A program made the position numbers and the translations under genes. Source: Rhodoferax sp. OV413 (GTDB taxonomy: Bacteria; Pseudomonadota; Gammaproteobacteria; Burkholderiales; Burkholderiaceae_C). From it: a stretch of DNA of 64,000 nucleotides. Positions 24,472 through 32,533 of the stretch are shown here, piece by piece (within the stretch, counting starts at the first letter, position 1; each line of letters opens with the position of its first letter). Location of the stretch: the NCBI GenBank assembly GCA_945861785.1, contig CAMAWD010000001.1:62001-126000 (forward strand), in the 5' to 3' direction. The notes beneath the pieces are model-generated. The model worked only from the letters and a program-made list of their open reading frames with translations. It searched no databases and was not told the origin of the DNA.

Positions 24472-25483
24472 GGGCGCCGCGCCCGCCATCGACGTCCACA
24501 CCCATGTGGTGCCTCAGGAGTTTCCGCGCTACTTGGGTACGGCGGTCGATGTGCCTTGGCCGTCGATGGCGCCGGCGCACGCCTGCCACCGCCATGTGAT
24601 GGTGTCGGGCAAGGTCTACCGTACGGTCTCGCACCAGTGCTGGGACTGCACCGTACGGCAACAGGACATGCAGCGCCTGGGCATTGGCCGGCAGGTGCTC
24701 TCGCCGATGCCCGAGTTGTTGTCGTACTGGTTCCCGGCGCAGGATGGTGCGGCGATCTGCCGCTTTCTCAACGAGACCATCGCTTCCATGGTGTCCGAGG
24801 CGCCTTCGGCATTCGTGGGCCTGGCCGCGGTTCCGCTGCAGGACGTGTCGCTGGCCATCGCAGAGCTGGACCATGCCGTGCACACGCTGGGCCTGCGCGG
24901 GGTCGAGATCGCCGGCAACATCAACGAAGACGTGATCGGCCACCCCAAGTTCCTGCCTTTTTTCGAGGCCGCTGTGGCCTGGGGGGCGGCCGTGTTCGTC
25001 CATCCCCTGCGGCCGGCCGGCTTGAATCGCCTGGTCGGCCCGCCCGCTCTGGAGCAGGCGGTCGCGTTTCCCGGTGAGACCGGGCTGGCTGCGGCCTCGA
25101 TGATCACCGGCGGCACGCTGGCCAAACTGCCCGGGCTGCGCATCGCCTACAGCCACGGGGGAGGGAGTTTCCAGGCGCTGTTGCCGCGCATGCAGCACGC
25201 CTGGAGCCAACTGCCCGGCCTGCGCGAGCAGTTTATCGAGCCGGCGACAGCCGCGCGCAGCATGTACTACGACGACCTGGTCTACGACGCCGCCACCATC
25301 CGCCGCCTGGTGGACGTGTTTGGGGCCACCCAGGTCATGGTCGGTACCGACTACCCGTTCAGCATCATGGACAACGAACCCATCGGCAGGTTGGAGTCGA
25401 CCGGGCTGACGCCCGATGTCATCGAACTGCTGCGCTCAGCGAATGCCGCGCGTTGGCTCGGCCTGCCGGCAGTGCAGTCCTGA
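24461..25483 (+). CDS. Amidohydrolase, ACMSD-type decarboxylase candidate
   Basis: 340-residue metal-dependent TIM barrel with DVHTH near the N-terminus (His13, His15), His in VFVHPL, His in SHGGGS and Asp in GTDYPF, the ligand set of aminocarboxymuconate-semialdehyde decarboxylase and gamma-resorcylate decarboxylase. Members remove a carboxylate from an aromatic acid or a ring-opened semialdehyde. In this operon it would decarboxylate either the dihydroxylated ring or the ring-fission product. It overlaps the hydrolase upstream (11 bp) and the ferredoxin downstream (TGATG). Confidence 0.87.
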   Translation: MPPEGAAPAIDVHTHVVPQEFPRYLGTAVDVPWPSMAPAHACHRHVMVSGKVYRTVSHQCWDCTVRQQDMQRLGIGRQVLSPMPELLSYWFPAQDGAAICRFLNETIASMVSEAPSAFVGLAAVPLQDVSLAIAELDHAVHTLGLRGVEIAGNINEDVIGHPKFLPFFEAAVAWGAAVFVHPLRPAGLNRLVGPPALEQAVAFPGETGLAAASMITGGTLAKLPGLRIAYSHGGGSFQALLPRMQHAWSQLPGLREQFIEPATAARSMYYDDLVYDAATIRRLVDVFGATQVMVGTDYPFSIMDNEPIGRLESTGLTPDVIELLRSANAARWLGLPAVQS

Positions 25484-25806
25484 TGGACAGCATTGCACTG
25501 ATCGAAGCCGACTTCGTCGAGCCTGGCACGGTGCTGAGGGTCGACGTGGACGGTTTCCCTCCGCTGGCTGTGTTCAATCTGGAGGGCGTCTACTTTGTTT
25601 GCGATGACACCTGCTCGCACGGAGAGGCCTCGTTGTCGGAGGGCACGATCGAAGGTGACCGCATCGAATGCCCCTGGCACAACGGGCAGTTCTGCATCCG
25701 AACCGGCGCCGCGTTGACACCTCCGGCGGTGCGCCCCATTGCCGTTTACCCCGTGACCCTGAAAGACGGCATCGTCTTCATCCCTGCCAATAGGAGCAAC
25801 CCATGA
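25483..25806 (+). CDS. Rieske-type ferredoxin
   Basis: 107 residues with a single Rieske domain: Cys44-x-His46 and Cys63-x2-His66. ATG 25483 overlaps the preceding stop as TGATG; the frame also extends upstream into the amidohydrolase gene, but that part has no ferredoxin homology. It is soluble, with no signal peptide. Expected to pass electrons from an unlinked reductase to the dioxygenase at 20686-22516. Confidence 0.92.
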   Translation: MDSIALIEADFVEPGTVLRVDVDGFPPLAVFNLEGVYFVCDDTCSHGEASLSEGTIEGDRIECPWHNGQFCIRTGAALTPPAVRPIAVYPVTLKDGIVFIPANRSNP

Positions 25807-26588
25807 GCGAAGCATCTCCCGTGTCCCAGGCTGCGGCCGCTTTGCGTGCAGCGCGCCAGCACCGCAAACCTGTCCCGCAAATCTCGCAGACCTTCGGCAT
25901 CCAGACCCTGGCCGGCGCCTACGAAGTGGCTGAGATCAACACCCGGCTCCAGCTCCAGGCAGGGCGGCGCATCCTGGGCAAAAAAGTCGGGCTCACCTCC
26001 AGGGCGGTACAGCAGCAATTGGGCGTGGACCAACCCGACTTCGGCATCCTGTTTGACAACATGGAATACCTGAGCGGCCAGGATGTGCCGATGGCGCGGC
26101 TGATCCAGCCCAAGGTCGAGGCCGAGGTAGCCTTCGTGATGGCGCGTGATGTGGCTGGTGAACGACCCAGCTGGTCGGAGTTCCTGGCCTGTGTGGCCTA
26201 CGCGCTGCCGGCGATCGAGATCGTCGACAGCGCCATCACCGACTGGAAGATCACCCTCGTCGATACCGTTGCCGACAACGCCTCCAGTGGGCTGTATGTC
26301 CTGGGTGACCAGCCGCTGGCCATCGGCGGGCTGTCGCTGGGCGATGTTGGCATGCACATGAGCAAGAACAACCAGACGGTGTCGGTCGGCACCGGTGCGG
26401 CCTGTCTGGGACACCCTTTGCGCGCCGCCTACTGGCTGGCGCGCACCATGGCCGAGCGTGGCCAGGGACTGAAGGCCGGCGAGGTGATCATGTCCGGTGC
26501 GCTCGGCCCCATGGTGCCGGTGGCCGCGGGCGACCTGGTGCAGGCAAACATCGGCGCGCTGGGCACAGTGTCCTGCCGGATGGTCTGA
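25803..26588 (+). CDS. 2-hydroxypenta-2,4-dienoate hydratase family (MhpD-like)
   Basis: 261 residues of the fumarylacetoacetase-fold hydratase/decarboxylase family. It has a KKVGLTS segment, the metal-binding PKVEAEVAF Glu-x-Glu, EIVDSAITDWK, and the GAACLGHPL and MSGALGPMVPV loops. It normally hydrates the dienoate released by the meta-cleavage hydrolase. Start ATG overlaps the ferredoxin stop (ATGA), so it is the last intact gene of the operon before two broken remnants. Confidence 0.9.
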   Translation: MSEASPVSQAAAALRAARQHRKPVPQISQTFGIQTLAGAYEVAEINTRLQLQAGRRILGKKVGLTSRAVQQQLGVDQPDFGILFDNMEYLSGQDVPMARLIQPKVEAEVAFVMARDVAGERPSWSEFLACVAYALPAIEIVDSAITDWKITLVDTVADNASSGLYVLGDQPLAIGGLSLGDVGMHMSKNNQTVSVGTGAACLGHPLRAAYWLARTMAERGQGLKAGEVIMSGALGPMVPVAAGDLVQANIGALGTVSCRMV

Positions 26589-26590
26589 AC

Positions 26591-26788
26591 GTGGCGCACC
26601 TGCCAAACGGCAAGCCGGAGCCGGCCCTGCGCAAGGCATTGGTCACAGGCGGCACCACCGGGCTGGGCGAGTCGATCGCGCTGCAGTTGCAGGCCGACGG
26701 CTACCAGGTCGCAGTGTGCGGCCGGCGCGCAGTACGCGTCAACTGCGTGGCACCTGCGACGAACTGCTGCGCGCGCGCCAGGTCTTAG
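26591..26788 (+). pseudogene. Internally deleted short-chain dehydrogenase remnant
   Basis: 65-codon frame. Residues 15-45 are a clean SDR N-terminus (ALVTGGTTGLGESIALQL, then VAVCGR). This is fused directly to RVNCVAP, which in intact SDRs lies about 130 residues later; the frame then decays. The Tyr-x3-Lys active site is missing. GTG start. It is best read as a deletion derivative of a dehydrogenase that once followed the hydratase gene. Confidence 0.7.
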
Positions 26789-26834
26789 CCGCAGAGGTGC
26801 CCATGATCACATTTCAACCCGGACGACCATTGCC

Positions 26835-26951
26835 ATGAGCAGCTCCGACATCTACTCCGCGCAGGGCTTCGGTGGTTCGCTCGGCCTCGGTCAGCGCTGC
26901 GAGGTCGTGGCCGCCTTCGCCGAACTGCGCGTCGGCGCGCGCGCCGCGTGA
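26835..26951 (+). pseudogene. Isochorismatase-family (cysteine hydrolase) remnant
   Basis: 38-codon frame. The first ~22 residues (SSDIYSAQGFGGSLGLGQR) match the N-terminal signature of maleamate amidase/N-carbamoylsarcosine hydrolase proteins (IY-QGFG-GFG-RPAL). The remainder is not family-like, and the catalytic Asp, Lys and Cys are absent. It ends in a TGATG overlap with the exporter gene. It looks like a second deletion product beside the SDR remnant. Confidence 0.55.
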
Positions 26952-27892
26952 TGCCTGGTGCCGGCGCCGCGGCAGGTACCGCGTGGGGCCTGTGGCTGGC
27001 GCTCGGTTCGATGCTCACGTTCGCGTGCTGCGTATTGCTCAGCGCGGGGGCATCGCGCCGGCTTGACAGTGGCTCCGGGGCGTTGCTTGCGGCGGCGGTG
27101 ACGCTGCCGGTGGGGCTGGGGATTGCGCTGTTGCAGTTTGCTGGCGGCCGGGTGCTGACAGCACCCACGCCTCTGGGCCTGATCGCTTTTTCGCTGGCCG
27201 GTATCTTCTCGACCTATCTCGGGCGCTGGCTGTTCTTCAAATCGGTCGAGACCATCGGGCCCACCCGCGCTTCGGTATTCCAGACCTGCAGCCCCGTGGT
27301 CACGGCCCTCATTGGCTGGTTGTGCCTGGGCGAGCGGCTCGGTGCTATCGGCTGGCTGGGCATGTCTGTGGCGGCCGCCGGACTGGTCGTCATGGGCCAG
27401 GTGCGCCCTGGCAGCAAGAAAGCCGACTCCGCCGGCCGCAGACTCGAGGCGCGGGCTGCACGCGGGGCACTGGTGGTTGGCCTTGGCAGCACCTTCGCCT
27501 ACGCCGTGAGCCACATTTTTCGTGGTGCTGCAGTGCGCGAGTGGGACGAAGCGGTGTTGGGTGCGACGCTGGGCGCGGTCGCCGGAGTGTTGGTTCTGCT
27601 GGTGGTTTCCGGCCGGCAGCGCACCCTCGTGGCGGCGGGCAACATCCGCAAGCAGCCACTCGGCGCGCTGATGTATTGCGGTGTCGGCGCGATGCAGTTT
27701 GGCGCCCAGGTGCTGATGATCGCTTCGATGAAATACATCCCGGTCTCGGTGACAGCGCTCATCGCCTGCTGCACCCCGCTGGTGGTGATGCCCATAAGTA
27801 TGCTGCTGCTCAAGAACACGGAACAACTCAAGCCCCTGGCGATCGTCGGTGTGCTGGTCACGGTGGCCGGCGTGGCGCTGGTGCTTGTGTAG
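26951..27892 (+). CDS. DMT-family (EamA) permease
   Basis: 313 residues with about ten membrane segments arranged as two EamA repeats. The first contains SVETIGPTRASVFQTCSPVVTA, and the second, in reversed sense, SMKYIPVSVTALIACCTPLVV, typical of drug/metabolite exporters. The ATG overlaps the remnant stop (TGATG). Likely an exporter of a small metabolite; the direction and solute are unknown. Confidence 0.88.
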   Translation: MPGAGAAAGTAWGLWLALGSMLTFACCVLLSAGASRRLDSGSGALLAAAVTLPVGLGIALLQFAGGRVLTAPTPLGLIAFSLAGIFSTYLGRWLFFKSVETIGPTRASVFQTCSPVVTALIGWLCLGERLGAIGWLGMSVAAAGLVVMGQVRPGSKKADSAGRRLEARAARGALVVGLGSTFAYAVSHIFRGAAVREWDEAVLGATLGAVAGVLVLLVVSGRQRTLVAAGNIRKQPLGALMYCGVGAMQFGAQVLMIASMKYIPVSVTALIACCTPLVVMPISMLLLKNTEQLKPLAIVGVLVTVAGVALVLV

Positions 27893-27903
27893 GGCGGTGG
27901 GCA

Positions 27904-27952
27904 TTGATTTCTAATATCAAGATTGATCATTGACCAGCTGCGCCACTAACAT
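27904..27952 (+). promoter_or_regulatory. Promoter B with shared TTGATTT/TTGATC operator
   Basis: TTGATTT (27904) N12 TTGATC (27923-27928), with the inner inverted repeat TTGAT-N7-ATCAA intact. A -10-like TAACAT lies 18 nt after TTGATC at 27947-27952. It is 128 bp upstream of the operon's first start codon at 28056. Confidence 0.6.
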
Positions 27953-28055
27953 GCGGCAGTGGCAACCTGCTTTGGGCAGGTGTTGACAGACCGAGCGGCG
28001 TGATTGTGCCGAAGCGGTGCCCACAGGAACGACAAAATTTCAACAGGAGACACAG

Positions 28056-29180
28056 ATGCCAGGCTTGATACAGGTTGGGGTGCGCGGGCTGATTGGCCTT
28101 GCGCTTGCATGTTCCACTGTGCTGCACGCGCAGGACATCAAAATCGGGACCTTGTTCCCCTTGAGCGGGCGCATCGCCGTGCTCGGCGATGTCTTCAACA
28201 CGGGCGTCAATCTCGCCGTCGACCACCTGAATGCCGACAAGATGCTGTCGGGCAAGTTGAGTATCGTGGCCGAAGATAGCCAGGGTACGCCGCAACAGGG
28301 CGTGATCGGAATGAGCAAACTGGTGAATGTCGACAAGGTGCCCTACGTGATGTCCGGCGTGACCGGCGTGCTCAAGGCGATCGCACCGATCGGGCAGCGC
28401 GCCAGCGTGGTGACGGTCAATGGTGGCGGGGTCGGCCCGGACCTGGCTGAACTGGGCCCTTACGCGTGGAACGTGATCCCGCTGGCGACCATCCAGGTGC
28501 AGGAGCTGATTCCGTTCATGGTCAAGGAGCGCGGTCTCAAGCGCTTCGTCATCGTCTACCTTGACGACCCAACGGGTGAGGGCCTGCGCAAGGCACTCGA
28601 AAAAGAGCTGCCCAGAGTCGGCGGTGAACTGGTCGAGGCCCTGTCCATCCCGGTTGGCTCACAGCAGTTCGGTGGCATTGCCGCCAAAGTGCGTGCCGCA
28701 CGGCCGGATGTCATCTTCCTCGGATCGGTGGGGCCCCAGCAGGTGCAGTTGGTCAAGCAACTGCGTGACAACGGCGTGACCCAGCAACTGGCCACCTACT
28801 ACACGCTGCCGGAACTCGACGCGTTGCCGGAGGCCAAGGGCATGTACTACACCAGCCAGGTCGTGGACTGGGACTCCAAGGACCCGCTGACCCGGCGTTT
28901 CGTGACCGACTTCAAGGCCCGGCACAACCGCAACCCCGACACCACGGCGGCCAACTACTACAACGCGGTTCGTCTTTTTGGCGTGCTGGCTTCCGAGTTG
29001 CAGAAGCAGGGCAAGCCGATCAACGCCGAGAATCTGCTCGCCCAGCGCCTGGCACAGAAGAGTTTTGATTTCATCGGTGGCAAGGTCGGCTTCGATGCCA
29101 CGGGCACGGTCATGATGCCGATCCAGGTCAACGAGATCACCGGGCCCGGCGGCGGCAAGATGGTGTACTTGCGCAAGTGA
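28056..29180 (+). CDS. Branched-chain amino acid-type ABC receptor (Liv/aromatic acid type), system 1
   Basis: 374-residue periplasmic binding protein (type I fold) with a signal peptide ending near LHAQ. IKIGTLFPLSGRIAVLGD is the characteristic first strand and ligand loop. AGGAGA precedes the ATG. It is followed by LivH, LivM, LivG and LivF-type genes. In catabolic islands such importers often serve aromatic acids rather than amino acids, which fits the CoA ligase at the operon's end. Confidence 0.92.
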   Translation: MPGLIQVGVRGLIGLALACSTVLHAQDIKIGTLFPLSGRIAVLGDVFNTGVNLAVDHLNADKMLSGKLSIVAEDSQGTPQQGVIGMSKLVNVDKVPYVMSGVTGVLKAIAPIGQRASVVTVNGGGVGPDLAELGPYAWNVIPLATIQVQELIPFMVKERGLKRFVIVYLDDPTGEGLRKALEKELPRVGGELVEALSIPVGSQQFGGIAAKVRAARPDVIFLGSVGPQQVQLVKQLRDNGVTQQLATYYTLPELDALPEAKGMYYTSQVVDWDSKDPLTRRFVTDFKARHNRNPDTTAANYYNAVRLFGVLASELQKQGKPINAENLLAQRLAQKSFDFIGGKVGFDATGTVMMPIQVNEITGPGGGKMVYLRK

Positions 29181-29238
29181 TGCCAGCGGTCGGCTGTGGG
29201 GCAATGCCCCGCTTCAGCCCATCGAGGCGCATGTCCTG

Positions 29239-30111
29239 ATGCTTTTCCTGCAACTGCTCGTCAATGGCATTCAGGTCGGCGCCTTGTATGCGCTGACATC
29301 GGTGGGTTTTTCCCTGATTTATGGGTCGACGCGGATCTTCCATTTCGCCCATGGCGCGACCTTCACGATCGCGGCCTACATCTTCTACTCGCTCAATTCG
29401 GTTCACGGGGTGGGCTGGGTTCCTGCCGCAGTGTGTGCCTCGCTGGCCGCGGTGGTTTTTGGCGTCACGCTCGAGCGCTGGGTCTACGCGCCGATCCAGC
29501 AACGGCATGGCTCGCTTTTCACGATTTTCGTGGCCTCCTTCGGCGCCGGTATCGTGGTGCAGAACATCATCGGCATGGTGTTTGGCCGCAGCTTCGTCTC
29601 CGTCCCCAATGTGCTGAGCAACAGCATTGAGGTGGTTTCCGGTCTTTTCGTGTCCCCGCTGGCTGGCGTGTCCATCGTGTGCACGCTGGTCTTCCTCCTG
29701 GGCTTGCAGTTCTTCCTGATGCGCACCCACGTGGGCATCGCGCTGCGTGCCCTGTCTGAAAACCCCGATCTGGTCCGCGCCTACGGTATGAGCACACGTT
29801 GGCTGTCCACGGTGGTGTTCGCGCTCGGCTCGCTGATGGTCGTGCCGGCCGCGCTGTTGACCGGAATGGCCTCTGGCCTCAATCCGGCGGTGGGCCACCA
29901 TGTGATGCTGGTGAGTTTGGCGTCGACCATCGTCGGTGGTGTGGGCAGCCTGCGCGGCGCCGCCTTGGCCGGCCTGCTGCTGGGTGTCGCGGAGAACCTC
30001 GCGCTGTTTGCTTTCGACACGCAGTGGAGCGAGGCCGTGACCTTCGTGGTGCTATTCCTGTTTATCGTCTTCCGGCCTTCCGGTTTTGCCGGGCGCGCCG
30101 TGGCCACTTGA
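29239..30111 (+). CDS. Liv-type ABC permease, LivH family, system 1
   Basis: 290 residues with about eight membrane segments. It begins with the LivH-type QLLVNGIQVGALYALTSVGF helix, has the ERWVYAPIQ motif and a GGVGSLRGAALAGLLLG loop that contacts the ATPases. It pairs with LivM at 30121 as the membrane channel. Confidence 0.93.
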   Translation: MLFLQLLVNGIQVGALYALTSVGFSLIYGSTRIFHFAHGATFTIAAYIFYSLNSVHGVGWVPAAVCASLAAVVFGVTLERWVYAPIQQRHGSLFTIFVASFGAGIVVQNIIGMVFGRSFVSVPNVLSNSIEVVSGLFVSPLAGVSIVCTLVFLLGLQFFLMRTHVGIALRALSENPDLVRAYGMSTRWLSTVVFALGSLMVVPAALLTGMASGLNPAVGHHVMLVSLASTIVGGVGSLRGAALAGLLLGVAENLALFAFDTQWSEAVTFVVLFLFIVFRPSGFAGRAVAT

Positions 30112-30120
30112 GGCGCATGC

Positions 30121-30999
30121 ATGACCGCCTACCTGCTCAACCTCGCCACGCTGATCTGCATTAACGCGACGCTGGCGATCACGCTCAACTTCATCATGGG
30201 GTACGCAGGGATCTACTCGATCGCCCATGCCGTCTTTTTCGGCATCGGCGCCTACACTGCGGCCTACCTCGGCATCCACGTCAGCGCCTCGATTTTTCTG
30301 ACCATTCCTGCGGCCATGCTGATGGGCGGCGTGTTGTCGCTCGCGCTGGCGCTCCCGGCCCTGCGCGTGCGTGGTGAGTATTTTGTCGCGGCCTCGCTGG
30401 GCCTGCAGGTGCTGGCCGTGACCGTGTTCTCCCAGTGGAAGTCCGTCACGGGCGGGATCGGCGGCCTGGTGGGTATTCCACCCATCAGCGTGCTTGGCCA
30501 CGCGGTGGAAAATCCGGTGGAATTCCTGCTGCTGGCGATGGCCTGCCTGGCGGTCATCGTGGTCGTCACCAGCGCATTGCTGCGCTCCAGCTTCGGGCGC
30601 AACCTGCAGGCCATCCGTGACAGCGAGTCGGCGGCGAGTGCGTTCGGCAAGAACGTGGCGGCGATCAAGACACTGTCGGTGGTCGTCTCGGCCTCGCTGG
30701 CGGCGGTGGCCGGTGCGTTGTACGCCTTTTACCTGGGGTTTATCAACGTCGAGAGTTTCACCATGGACACCTCGGTATTGTTGATGGCCATGGTCATCAT
30801 CGGCGGGGCCGGCACGGTGCTGGGCCCGATCGTTGGGGCCACGCTGCTGATGCTGCTGCCCAGCCTTTTCAGCTACCTGCCGTTCCTGCCGGCCACCGAG
30901 ATCGGTTCGATCCAGCAGATCGCCTACGGGCTGGCCATGGTTTTGTTGATGATTTTCCGGCCCGGCGGTATCGTCGGTCCGCGCGGGCAGGAGCGATGA
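30121..30999 (+). CDS. Liv-type ABC permease, LivM family, system 1
   Basis: 292 residues. It shows LivM features: a GYAGIYSIAHAVFFGIGAYT segment, the cytoplasmic SSFGRNLQAIRDSESAASAF coupling region and a GGAGTVLGPIVGA loop. Its stop overlaps the LivG start as ATGA. Confidence 0.93.
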   Translation: MTAYLLNLATLICINATLAITLNFIMGYAGIYSIAHAVFFGIGAYTAAYLGIHVSASIFLTIPAAMLMGGVLSLALALPALRVRGEYFVAASLGLQVLAVTVFSQWKSVTGGIGGLVGIPPISVLGHAVENPVEFLLLAMACLAVIVVVTSALLRSSFGRNLQAIRDSESAASAFGKNVAAIKTLSVVVSASLAAVAGALYAFYLGFINVESFTMDTSVLLMAMVIIGGAGTVLGPIVGATLLMLLPSLFSYLPFLPATEIGSIQQIAYGLAMVLLMIFRPGGIVGPRGQER

Positions 31000-31760
31000 T
31001 GGGCCATGTTGCGGGTGACGTGCTGTTGAGCCTTCGGGGCCTGTCCAAAAGTTTTGGCGGTGTCAAGGCCAGCGACCAGGTGTCCCTGGACCTGCGTTCG
31101 GGCATCATTACCACTCTGGTAGGGCCCAATGGCGCGGGCAAGACCACGCTTTTCAACATGGTTACCGGGCACCTCGTACCCGACGCCGGTGACATCCTGT
31201 GGCAAGGCCAGTCCCTCGTGGGCAAGTCGCCATGGCAGATCAGCCGGCTGGGCATTGCGCGGACGTTCCAGGACCTGCGCCTGTTCGACCACATGACGGT
31301 GCGCGAGAACGTGTTGACGGTGATGGAGTCCAGCGCATGGTTGTGGCAGCCGGGCGGCTCCGCAGCGAGCCGGGCGCGGCGCGAGAGGGTGGAGGCCATC
31401 CTCGAGGCGACCGGGCTCACGCACAAGGCGGGTGTACGCGCGATCGACCTGGCCTATGCCGAGCGCAAGTTCCTGAGCCTGGCCCGCGTCATGGCCACGC
31501 CGGCCCGGATATGGCTGCTCGACGAACCCGCATCCGGTCTCGACCGCGGCTCCTATGAACGCTTCATCGAACTGCTGCGCAAAGAAGTGCGCCAGGGGGT
31601 CACAGTTTGCATCATCGAGCACAACCTGGACATCGTCATTGGCATCTCTGACCGCATTGCTTTTCTCGACCAGGGCCGCTTGCTGGCCGACGACGAGCCG
31701 TCCAGAGTCCTCAACGATCCCAGACTGGCGGCGATCTACTTCGGGGATATGGCGGCATGA
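30996..31760 (+). CDS. Liv-type ABC ATPase, LivG family, system 1
   Basis: 254 residues. Walker A is GPNGAGKTT and Walker B is IWLLDEPASGLD; the signature region is degenerate (YAERKFLSLARVMA instead of LSGGQ). LivG-type RTFQDLRLFDHMTVREN follows Walker A. The atypical signature is worth noting, but LivG/LivF dimers need only one canonical composite site, and LivF below has a normal LSGGQQQ. Confidence 0.9.
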   Translation: MMGHVAGDVLLSLRGLSKSFGGVKASDQVSLDLRSGIITTLVGPNGAGKTTLFNMVTGHLVPDAGDILWQGQSLVGKSPWQISRLGIARTFQDLRLFDHMTVRENVLTVMESSAWLWQPGGSAASRARRERVEAILEATGLTHKAGVRAIDLAYAERKFLSLARVMATPARIWLLDEPASGLDRGSYERFIELLRKEVRQGVTVCIIEHNLDIVIGISDRIAFLDQGRLLADDEPSRVLNDPRLAAIYFGDMAA

Positions 31761-31818
31761 GACGCCCTGTGTCGCTCCCAGGGGCGAACTCCGCAATGCG
31801 CAGCATGGAGGAGTCATC

Positions 31819-32532
31819 GTGAGTGACGACCTGCTGTCGGGACAGGGCTTGGTAGTGGGTTATGGGGGGCGACCGGTGTTGAACGGCGTGGACTTCCACC
31901 TGCGAGCGGGCGAGGTGTTGTGCCTGATCGGGCACAACGGCGCTGGCAAGTCCACCTTGCTCAAGGCCCTGTTCGGCCTGATTCCGGTGCAGGGCGGCTC
32001 GATCTCGTTCCTTGGCCGGCCGGTCACCGGGGCAGAGCCGCGCGCGCTGGCGGCTGCGGGCATGTCGCTGGTGCCAGAGGGGAGGGGTGTCTTTCCGGGT
32101 CTGACGGTGGCCGAGACCATGCGCCTGGGCCTGTGGGCGGTGGGTGTGCCCGAGCCCGAGCGCGCTGGCCGGCTTGAATGGGTGATGTCGGTGCTGCCGA
32201 TGCTGCGCGACTTCTACCAGCGGCGGGTCGGCACCTTGTCGGGCGGCCAGCAGCAGATGGTGTCGATCGGCCGGACCTTGCTCAGCCGCCCGCGCTGCCT
32301 GCTGATGGACGAGCCCTCGATCGGCCTGGCACCCAAGCTGTTCCAGGATCTGCTGCGCCCGATCCGCCAACTGCAGCAGCAGACCGGCATGTCCGTCCTG
32401 CTGGTGGAGCAGAACGTCAAGGAGGCGCTGAAAATCTCGGACCGCGTCATCGTGATGAAGTCCGGCGCCATCATCCGCGAGGCGCTGCCGGCCGACCTGA
32501 GCGACAACAGCAAGCTGATGGAGCTGTACTGA
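31819..32532 (+). CDS. Liv-type ABC ATPase, LivF family, system 1
   Basis: 237 residues from GTG 31819 (GGAGGAG upstream). Walker A is GHNGAGKST, signature LSGGQQQM, Walker B CLLMDEPSIGLAPK. The open frame reaches much further upstream but overlaps LivG in another frame and has no homology there. The next gene, a CoA ligase, starts one base after the stop, so uptake and CoA activation are tightly linked. Confidence 0.93.
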   Translation: MSDDLLSGQGLVVGYGGRPVLNGVDFHLRAGEVLCLIGHNGAGKSTLLKALFGLIPVQGGSISFLGRPVTGAEPRALAAAGMSLVPEGRGVFPGLTVAETMRLGLWAVGVPEPERAGRLEWVMSVLPMLRDFYQRRVGTLSGGQQQMVSIGRTLLSRPRCLLMDEPSIGLAPKLFQDLLRPIRQLQQQTGMSVLLVEQNVKEALKISDRVIVMKSGAIIREALPADLSDNSKLMELY

Positions 32533-32533
32533 C

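Noticed and set aside
22465-24501. 678-codon open frame on the minus strand
   Set aside because: It lies opposite three well-supported genes and its translation is His/Arg/Gln-rich with no domain; a GC-rich codon-bias shadow.
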